From assembly GCF_000332975.1 (NCBI RefSeq), contig NZ_BANR01000002.1, positions 1-64,000 on the forward strand: DNA of 64,000 bases, read 5' to 3'. This document shows positions 58,169-64,000 of the stretch, piece by piece; the first letter of the stretch is position 1, and the number at the start of each line of letters is the position of its first letter. This stretch comes from Gordonia aichiensis NBRC 108223. Its GTDB lineage: Bacteria > Actinomycetota > Actinomycetes > Mycobacteriales > Mycobacteriaceae. The position numbers and the translations under genes are program-made. Below the pieces are notes generated by a model, which made no database searches, was not told the origin of the DNA, and saw nothing but the letters and a program-made list of their open reading frames with translations.

Positions 58169-59398
58169 TCACCCCTTGTTGCGCAGCAGCTTCACCGCGC
58201 CGGCGCCGGCGGCACCTGCAGCGCCGACGACCAGTGCCGTCGACGCCCCGTACTTCGCGGCCTTGCGGGCGGTGCGGAAGTCGTACATCTCCCAGCCGCG
58301 CACCTTGGCGACGTCGCGCAGATCGGCGTCGGGGTTGATCGCGACGGCCCGACCGACCAGTGACAGCATCGGGACGTCGTTGTGCGAGTCGGAGTACGCG
58401 GTGCAGCGCTTGAGATTGAGCCCCTCACGAATTGCCAACGCGCGCACGGCATGCGCCTTGCCGGGGCCGTGCAGGATGTCGCCGACGAGGCGCCCGGTGA
58501 ACTTGCCGTCGACGCTCTCGGCGACGGTGCCGAGAGCCCCGGTGAGGCCCAGGTGGTCGGCGATGGTCTGCGCCAGCTCGACGGGGGTCGCCGTGACCAG
58601 CCATACCTGCTGGCCTGCGTCGAGGTGGCGTTGCGCCAATGCCCGTGTACCAGGCCAGATCTTGTCGGCGATGTACTCGTCGTAGATCTCTTCGCCGAGC
58701 GCGGCGAGCTCGGCGGTCTCCCGGCCTGCGATGAATGACAACGCCTTTTCGCGGCCCTCGGCCACATCCTGGGCGTTCTCCTTGCCCGTGATACGGAACT
58801 TGGCCTGCGTCCAGGCGAAGTCGAAAATGTCGGAGTACGAGAAGTACTTCCGCGCTGCGAGCCCGCGTGCGAAATGCACGATCGAGGCTCCCTGCACCAG
58901 GGTGTTGTCGACGTCGAAGAACGCTGCGGCGGTGAGGTCGACCGGAACGTCGGATTCGACGTCGACAGGCGGGCGCGCCCGCAGCGAGTCGACGGCCGCC
59001 TGCGCCGACGCCTCGCCTGCGAGGGCCTGCCGCAGTTCCTGAGCGGTCTGGCGGAAGCGTCCGGTTGCCGCCGTCGCGCGTTCAGAGATCCAGGTGGTGA
59101 CGCGGCCGGGTTCGTCGTCATCGGAGTCGATGCCGTCGGCGTCGTCGGTGTGGAACTCGTCGTCATCGTCGGAACCGCCGACACTCTCGGCGTGGAACTC
59201 CCAGTCCTCGTCACTGGGGCCGGGGTTACTGGGACCGGGCTCACCGGGGCCGGGCTCACCGGGGCCGGGCTCGTCGGGGAGCGAAGCGTCAGTGGCGCCG
59301 GATGTCTGTGTGTTGCCGGGCGGTGTGGCGTCCGCATCGGACGCATCGGACCCGGAATCGGGAACCCTGCTGTTCGGCTCCTCGTTCTCAGAGGTCAC
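58169..59398 (-). CDS. HAD-superfamily hydrolase (SerB1/Rv0505c type) with acidic N-terminus
   Basis: 409 residues. The C-terminal 250 residues form a HAD hydrolase of subfamily IB: DVDNT at about residue 162 (motif I), VTATP (motif II) and [11 protein letters not shown] (motif IV), all intact. It should remove phosphate from a small molecule; M. tuberculosis Rv0505c is called SerB1 by likeness to phosphoserine phosphatase. The N-terminal 150 residues are disordered and acidic with [10 protein letters not shown] repeats and DDDD runs, a likely late addition. A C-terminal helix of Ala/Gly could bind the membrane. GTG 59398 has GGAG seven bases ahead. Confidence 0.85.
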   Translation of the reverse strand: MTSENEEPNSRVPDSGSDASDADATPPGNTQTSGATDASLPDEPGPGEPGPGEPGPSNPGPSDEDWEFHAESVGGSDDDDEFHTDDADGIDSDDDEPGRVTTWISERATAATGRFRQTAQELRQALAGEASAQAAVDSLRARPPVDVESDVPVDLTAAAFFDVDNTLVQGASIVHFARGLAARKYFSYSDIFDFAWTQAKFRITGKENAQDVAEGREKALSFIAGRETAELAALGEEIYDEYIADKIWPGTRALAQRHLDAGQQVWLVTATPVELAQTIADHLGLTGALGTVAESVDGKFTGRLVGDILHGPGKAHAVRALAIREGLNLKRCTAYSDSHNDVPMLSLVGRAVAINPDADLRDVAKVRGWEMYDFRTARKAAKYGASTALVVGAAGAAGAGAVKLLRNKG

Positions 59399-59519
59399 GC
59401 GCACTCTCCACCTCTCGCGACTGCCTACTGTGCGGCCTGCTCACCCCACAGACTAATCATGGTGTCAGACCGTGTCGGCACCAACGTCGGCCGGCACCAA
59501 CGTCGAAGGAGTCTGTTCG

Positions 59520-59777
59520 ATGTCGATCACGTTGCTCACCCGTGACGGTTGCGCGGCCTGCGTAGCCGCCCGCGCCGATCTCACGCGCATCTGCGGAGAG
59601 TTCTCCGTCGAGTACGACGTCGTCGACGTCGACGCGGCCGCGAACGCAGGCGATCCGGAACTGCGCGCCGAGTACGGCGACCGCCTGCCCGTCGTTCTGC
59701 TCGACGGGCAGGAGCACAGCTACTGGGAGGTCGACGAGCCGCGGCTGCGTGCCGACCTGGGCGCACAACGAGGCTGA
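59520..59777 (+). CDS. Glutaredoxin-like protein (Rv0508 type)
   Basis: 85 residues with a thioredoxin fold: ITLLTRDGCAACVAARADL carries a CAAC redox motif, and DRLPVVLLDGQEHSYWEV holds the cis-Pro (LPVV). It resembles mycoredoxin-like and Grx-like proteins of actinobacteria; mycothiol would be the reductant in this organism. ATG 59520 has AAGGAG eight bases upstream. It precedes rex and the tetrapyrrole genes, matching Rv0508 before hemA. Confidence 0.88.
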   Translation: MSITLLTRDGCAACVAARADLTRICGEFSVEYDVVDVDAAANAGDPELRAEYGDRLPVVLLDGQEHSYWEVDEPRLRADLGAQRG

Positions 59778-59862
59778 GCGCGCCGCGGGTCGCGTGCCGC
59801 GTCGGGAATGCGGCGTATTACGCTGATCACTTGGTCGGGACAGGCGGAAGTGAGTGTGCGCA

Positions 59863-60603
59863 ATGGGTATCGGGACGGTGTCTGATCGCATCCCCGAGCC
59901 GTCGGTGACGCGCCTGGCGACCTATCTGCACGTCTTGCGTGCGCTCGGTCAGCGCGGGGTCCTGGTCGCCTCCAGCGGTCAACTGGCCACCGCGGCCGGA
60001 GTCAACCCCGCCATCCTCCGCAAGGATCTGTCCCATGTCGGCGCCAACGGCGTACGCGGCGTCGGCTACGACGTCGGGCGTCTCACCGCGCGCATCGCCC
60101 TCGCACTGCACACCGACACCGTTCACACCGTCGCGCTCGTCGGTGCGGGAACCCTCGGGCGGCTGCTCGTCACGCACACGGCCACCGACCGCACGTTCCG
60201 TGTCGTGGCGATGTTCGACGACGACCCGGACGTCATCGGAACCGTCGTCGACGACGTCGTGGTTGCGCCCTGTGCCGCCCTGGCGACCCTGTCGAGCGAT
60301 CCGGCGATCGCCCAGGTCGACATCGGAGTCATCGCCACCGGCGCTGACAAGGCACAACGCGCCGCCGACGCGCTCGTCGCCGCCGGTGTGCGGCAACTGC
60401 TGAACGTCACCGCCGCAACCTTGTCGACGGACTCCGATGTCGTCGTCAGACAGGTTGATCTAGCCTTGGAGCTACAGGTGCTGACGTTCCACGCGTCACG
60501 TACCCCGCTGTCCGTCGCCGAAGGCGGGCAGCAGGGCCATGTCGACCTCCCCGGGGCCGGACTGCCTGGCGACGATCTGCCCGATGTGGACGTGCAGAGA
60601 TGA
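59863..60603 (+). CDS. rex: Redox-sensing transcriptional repressor Rex
   Basis: 246 residues. The N-terminal winged helix is SSGQLATAAGVNPAILRKDLSHVGANGVRGVGYDV (in blocks), which carries the Rex signature RKDLS and GVGYDV. The Rossmann domain loop is VGAGTLGRLL with acidic MFDDDP. Rex releases DNA when NADH is high. In Streptomyces it precedes hemA-hemC and controls them; the same order is kept here. No TTGTGAA-type Rex operator was found close by. ATG 59863 was chosen; GTG 59854 and GTG 59878 are alternatives. Confidence 0.9.
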   Translation: MGIGTVSDRIPEPSVTRLATYLHVLRALGQRGVLVASSGQLATAAGVNPAILRKDLSHVGANGVRGVGYDVGRLTARIALALHTDTVHTVALVGAGTLGRLLVTHTATDRTFRVVAMFDDDPDVIGTVVDDVVVAPCAALATLSSDPAIAQVDIGVIATGADKAQRAADALVAAGVRQLLNVTAATLSTDSDVVVRQVDLALELQVLTFHASRTPLSVAEGGQQGHVDLPGAGLPGDDLPDVDVQR

Positions 60604-60676
60604 ACGTGCCCAGTGAACGTGCGGAGTGTGGATCAACGATGATCAATGCGAGGTCTGCGATGGAGACGGTGACGCG

Positions 60677-62071
60677 GTGAGTGTTCTGCTGTTCGGAATC
60701 AGCCATCGGAGCGCACCCGTCGACGTTCTCGAACGAGTCGCGGTCTCCGATCATGACCGGCCCAAGCTCGTCGACGACCTGCTGTCGTCGCGCGCGATCT
60801 CCGAGGCGATGCTCGTCTCGACCTGCAATCGTGTCGAGATCTACGCCGTCGTCGACGCCTTCCACCCGGCTCTCGAGGCGGTCGGCGAGGTGCTGGGTGA
60901 TCACTCTGGGCTGAGCATCAACGACCTCACCCGCCACGCATACGTCCGGTACTCCGAGGCCGCCGTCGAGCATCTGTTCACCGTCGCCGCCGGGCTCGAC
61001 TCGATCGTCGTCGGCGAGCAGCAGATCCTCGGGCAGATCCGCAACGCCTATCTCGAGGCCGACGCGAACAAGACCGCCGGACGCACTCTGCACGAACTGG
61101 CACAGCATGCACTGCGCGTCGGCAAGCGCGTGCACAGCGAGACGGGAATCGACCGTGCGGGGGCGTCAGTGGTGTCCGTCGCGCTACACCGCGCACAGCA
61201 CTTCCTGCGCACCGCAGCACCCGAGCTCGATCCGGCCACGTCGCTGCGGCGGGCCGTCGTGATCGGCGCCGGCGCCATGGGGGGTCTTGCGACCGCCCAG
61301 TTGGCCCGTGAGGGCGTTCGCGAGCTCGTCGTGGTCAACCGGACCGTCGCCAACGCAGAGCACCTCGCAGGCAACATCGCGGCCAATCATCCCGGCGTCG
61401 CGGTGCGGGGCGTGGGATTCGGTGATCTGCCCGCCGTGATGGCCGAGGCCGACATCGTCGTCGCATGCACCGGCTCCATCGGCACCGTCGTGGGAGTGGG
61501 CGAGGTGCACTCGGCACTCGCCGCACGGACGGCGCCGCGGCCGCTGATCATCTGCGACCTCGGGCTGCCCCGCAACGTCGATCCCGCAGCGGCCCGACTG
61601 CCCGGCGCCCACGTCATCGACATCGAGGGCCTCCGCGGCGACTCTGAGGCTCAGGCCGCACACGACGACACCGTCGCGGCCCGTTCGATCGTCGGGGGCG
61701 AGCTCGCCGACTACCTCACCCTGCAGCGTCAGGCCGAGGTCACGCCGACCGTGGCGGCCCTGCGGCAGCGTGCTGCAGACGTCGTCGAAGCGGAGATCCT
61801 CCGGCTCGAGACACGGCTACCCGACCTCGAGGGCGCACAGCGCGACGAGGTCGCGAAAACTGTTCGACGCGTCGTCGACAAGCTGCTGCATGCACCCACC
61901 GTGCGCGTGAAGCAGCTCGCCTCGACCCCCAACGGAGATCACTACGCGGAGGCGCTGCGCGAGCTCTTCGAGCTCAAGCCGGGAGCTGCCGAAGCGGTGT
62001 CGGCACCGGAGAGCGGCTTGAGTGGTAAGCGCGGCGTCGGCGAGAAGTCGACCGATCAGGGAGAGCGTTGA
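60677..62071 (+). CDS. hemA: Glutamyl-tRNA reductase HemA
   Basis: 464 residues. HemA reduces Glu-tRNA to glutamate-1-semialdehyde, the first step of tetrapyrrole synthesis. The catalytic Cys is residue 50 in [12 protein letters not shown], as in E. coli, which fixes the start at GTG 60677 with TGGAGA upstream. Other blocks: [20 protein letters not shown], the Rossmann motif [12 protein letters not shown] and the C-terminal dimer helix. The last 40 residues are low in complexity. The stop overlaps the hemC TTG in TTGA. Confidence 0.95.
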   Translation: MSVLLFGISHRSAPVDVLERVAVSDHDRPKLVDDLLSSRAISEAMLVSTCNRVEIYAVVDAFHPALEAVGEVLGDHSGLSINDLTRHAYVRYSEAAVEHLFTVAAGLDSIVVGEQQILGQIRNAYLEADANKTAGRTLHELAQHALRVGKRVHSETGIDRAGASVVSVALHRAQHFLRTAAPELDPATSLRRAVVIGAGAMGGLATAQLAREGVRELVVVNRTVANAEHLAGNIAANHPGVAVRGVGFGDLPAVMAEADIVVACTGSIGTVVGVGEVHSALAARTAPRPLIICDLGLPRNVDPAAARLPGAHVIDIEGLRGDSEAQAAHDDTVAARSIVGGELADYLTLQRQAEVTPTVAALRQRAADVVEAEILRLETRLPDLEGAQRDEVAKTVRRVVDKLLHAPTVRVKQLASTPNGDHYAEALRELFELKPGAAEAVSAPESGLSGKRGVGEKSTDQGER

Positions 62072-62994
62072 GTCCCATCCGCATCGGTACGCGCGGCTCA
62101 CTGTTGGCCCGTACCCAATCGCAGACCATTGCCGACGCGCTGATCGCCAACGGGCATCCCGCAGAACTCGTCATCATCCGCACGGCGGGCGATGCGTCGG
62201 CCGCTCCGGTCGCCGAGATCGGAGTCGGGGTCTTCACGACGGCCATCCGCAACGCGCTTCACGCGGGCGAGATCGACGTCGCGATCCACTCGTACAAAGA
62301 CCTCCCGACCGCACCCGATCCGGGACTGCACATCGCGGCCGTCCCACCCAGGGAAGATCCACGAGACGCGCTGGTCAGCAGGGATGACATGGTCCTTGGG
62401 GAACTTCCGCCCGGCTCGACGATCGGAACGTCATCCCCACGACGGGCCGCGCAGCTTAGAGCATTGGGTCTCGGTTTGGAAATCCGCCCCCTAAGAGGCA
62501 ACCTAGATTCTCGGTTGGGCAAAGTCGCCGGCGGCGAACTCGACGCAGTCGTTGTCGCCCGTGCCGGACTCGTCCGCATCGGCAGGGCCGAAGAGGTCAC
62601 CGAAGCGTTCGATCCCGTGGTGCTGTTACCGGCACCGGCGCAGGGGGCACTGGCAGTGGAGTGCCGCTCCGACGATGCCGAACTGGTGAGAATACTCGCC
62701 GAGTTGGACGACGACGCCACCCGAGCGGCGGTCGACGCCGAGCGTGCGGTACTGGCAACTCTCGAAGCCGGATGTACCGCGCCGGTCGGGGCGATAGCCG
62801 AAGTGGTCGAGTCGATCGACGAGGACGGGCGCATCTTCGCCGAACTGTCGCTGCGCGCGGCGGTGGCGGCCGAAGACGGATCCGACGTGATCCGCGCTTC
62901 GGTGGTGGGTCCTGTCGACAACGCCGAACAACTCGGACGGGGCCTCGCCGCCGAACTGCTGGACCTGGGAGCGGGCGAACTCGTCAACTCCTGA
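62068..62994 (+). CDS. hemC: Porphobilinogen deaminase HemC
   Basis: 308 residues. HemC joins four porphobilinogen units to hydroxymethylbilane. The dipyrromethane cofactor Cys lies in [10 protein letters not shown] (about residue 234), and [20 protein letters not shown] and NLDSRLGKV form the active site. The start is TTG 62068, overlapped with the hemA stop (TTGA), so translation is coupled and a rare start codon is used. The segment [10 protein letters not shown] has an AT-richer stretch around 62455-62510 but no frame break. Confidence 0.95.
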   Translation: MSPIRIGTRGSLLARTQSQTIADALIANGHPAELVIIRTAGDASAAPVAEIGVGVFTTAIRNALHAGEIDVAIHSYKDLPTAPDPGLHIAAVPPREDPRDALVSRDDMVLGELPPGSTIGTSSPRRAAQLRALGLGLEIRPLRGNLDSRLGKVAGGELDAVVVARAGLVRIGRAEEVTEAFDPVVLLPAPAQGALAVECRSDDAELVRILAELDDDATRAAVDAERAVLATLEAGCTAPVGAIAEVVESIDEDGRIFAELSLRAAVAAEDGSDVIRASVVGPVDNAEQLGRGLAAELLDLGAGELVNS

Positions 62995-63013
62995 GCAGCA
63001 GAGAAGAACTGCA

Positions 63014-63030
63014 GCCCTCGTCACGAGGGC
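63014..63030 (+). promoter_or_regulatory. Small hairpin before the hemD ribosome site
   Basis: Arms GCCCTCG (63014-63020) and CGAGGGC (63024-63030) with loop TCA directly precede AGGAGAG (63031-63037). The placement could tune translation or stabilise the mRNA end. Confidence 0.5.
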
Positions 63031-63046
63031 AGGAGAGTGCGAACGC

Positions 63047-64000
63047 ATGAGCCGTACGAAGAAGGCCAATCCGGGTCGGGCCGGCCGCATCCTGTTCGTG
63101 GGATCGGGCCCCGGCGATCCTGACCTGCTGACCGTGCGCGCGCGGACCGTGATCGCGAACGCCACGACCGCCTTCATCGATCCCGACGTGCCTGCCACCG
63201 TCGTCTCGATGATCGGGTCCGCGCACCGCGAGGAGCAGGAAGACTCCGCCCGCAAGAACACGAAAAAGGCCGATGCGCAGGCCAAGGACGCTGCTCAGGA
63301 CAACGATGCCGCCGAGTCGTCCGACGCCCCGGCCGCCGACGCCGATGCGGCAGAGGCCACCGAGCAGGTGGTACACCCCGCGCTCGGTGATCCGACCGAG
63401 GTCGCGCGCACGCTGGTCGCCGCAGCCAAGGAGGGCGAGGACGTGGTCCGCGTCGTCTCGGGCGATCCGCTGACGACCGACTCGGTGCTGTCCGAGGTCA
63501 ACGCGGTCTCGCGCACCTCGGTGGCGTTCGAGGTCCTTCCCGGGTTGCCCGCCGCGTCGGTGGTCCCGAGTTATGCGGGGATGCCGCTCGGCTCCAGCCA
63601 CACCGAGGCCGACGTCCGGTCCGAGGGTGTCGACTGGGCCGCGCTCGCCGCTGCACCCGGGCCGTTGGTGCTGCATGCGACGTCGGGTCATCTTGCCGAG
63701 ACGGCAAGTGCGCTGACCGAGCACGGGCTCGCGCCGCAGACCCCGGTCGCGATCACCATCAACGGCACCACGTGCGCTCAGCGCACGATCGAGGCGACGC
63801 TCGCCACGCTCAACGAACAGGGCAACGCCCTCACAGGTCCGCTGATCCTGACCATCGGCAAGGTCGTCAGCCAGCGCGGCAAGCTCTCCTGGTGGGAGTC
63901 ACGCGCGCTCTACGGCTGGACCGTGCTGGTGCCCCGCACCAAGGACCAGGCGGGCGACATGAGCGAACGCCTCGTGAGCCACGGCGCCGTACCCAAGGAG
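63047..64000 (+). CDS. hemD: Uroporphyrinogen-III C-methyltransferase/synthase fusion, 5' part
   Basis: 318 codons are present and the frame is still open at the window end. The N-terminal half resembles the SUMT methyltransferase fold (LFVGSGPGDPDLLTVRA), but a Asp/Ala/Lys-rich insert of about 50 residues (71-120) interrupts it and the GRG-type motif after SGDPL is not conserved. The downstream SRALYGWTVLVPRTKDQAGDMSERL begins the uroporphyrinogen-III synthase domain. The layout equals M. tuberculosis Rv0511. The synthase closes hydroxymethylbilane to uroporphyrinogen III; the methyltransferase activity may be lost. AGGAGAG precedes the ATG by nine bases. Confidence 0.9.
   Translation, partial: MSRTKKANPGRAGRILFVGSGPGDPDLLTVRARTVIANATTAFIDPDVPATVVSMIGSAHREEQEDSARKNTKKADAQAKDAAQDNDAAESSDAPAADADAAEATEQVVHPALGDPTEVARTLVAAAKEGEDVVRVVSGDPLTTDSVLSEVNAVSRTSVAFEVLPGLPAASVVPSYAGMPLGSSHTEADVRSEGVDWAALAAAPGPLVLHATSGHLAETASALTEHGLAPQTPVAITINGTTCAQRTIEATLATLNEQGNALTGPLILTIGKVVSQRGKLSWWESRALYGWTVLVPRTKDQAGDMSERLVSHGAVPKE

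Noticed and set aside
1..64000. tRNA, rRNA, insertion sequence or prophage
   Set aside because: No cloverleaf, transposase, integrase or phage structural gene was recognised on reading both strands.

Overview
The window is high-GC actinobacterial DNA with the gene content of a mycolic-acid bacterium of the Gordonia/Rhodococcus/Williamsia kind. The evidence is an mce lipid-import operon, mycothiol (MshA), CarD, DisA, LpqE, the SenX3-RegX3 pair and the tiny ribosomal protein bS22. No rRNA, tRNA, insertion sequence, prophage or CRISPR array was seen. Two long stretches keep gene orders known from Mycobacterium tuberculosis: about 7.4-21 kb matches the Rv3592-Rv3579c neighbourhood (mhuD, mutY, canB, disA, radA, lpqE, carD, ispD, ispF, cysS, rlmB), and about 37.3-64 kb matches Rv0486-Rv0511 (mshA, gpm, senX3-regX3, ppx, proC, bS22, galE-like, serB-like, hemA, hemC, hemD). 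In M. tuberculosis these blocks lie far apart; here they are joined by an accessory stretch of about 16 kb.

Layout. 1-5.0 kb: end of an mce operon (mceD partial, mceE, mceF, two Mce-associated proteins), closed by a hairpin terminator facing an aldehyde dehydrogenase gene that has a KstR-type operator. 6.7-21 kb: housekeeping block (heme-degrading MhuD, DNA repair MutY/RadA, c-di-AMP synthase DisA, carbonic anhydrase, transcription factor CarD, the MEP enzymes IspD/IspF, CysS, RlmB). 21-37 kb: accessory stretch with a carboxylesterase, an alpha/beta hydrolase, a translationally coupled four-gene glycan-synthesis operon (BcsB-like secreted protein, large membrane protein with an extracytoplasmic tail, processive family-2 glycosyltransferase, GT-C membrane glycosyltransferase), a convergent glycoside-hydrolase-like lipoprotein, a DUF2599-like lipoprotein, a zinc ABC transporter with a Zur-like box, and a P450-TetR operon. 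37-48 kb: mycothiol, acyl-CoA ligase, phosphoglycerate mutase, phosphate-type two-component system, two tandem diguanylate cyclases, a cysteine-rich conserved protein. 48-64 kb: Ppx, proline synthesis, bS22, lipid/sugar enzymes, and the Rex-HemA-HemC-HemD tetrapyrrole operon, cut by the window end.

How the parts work together. The clearest candidate for an undescribed system is the glycan operon at 23.7-30.5 kb with the hydrolase at 30.6-31.7 kb. It resembles a cellulose-type synthase/secretion machine (BcsA-like plus BcsB-like) but has no PilZ domain and carries two extra membrane proteins; two GGDEF proteins lie 14 kb away. Regulation is unusually readable from sequence. More than a dozen genes have a TANNNT box 6-8 bases ahead of an ATG or GTG, which predicts leaderless transcripts. 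Several strong palindromes (KstR-like, Zur-like, a 22-bp palindrome before an alcohol dehydrogenase, an inverted repeat before the acyl-CoA ligase) mark likely operators. All functions are inferred from recognised motifs and gene order, without any database search.
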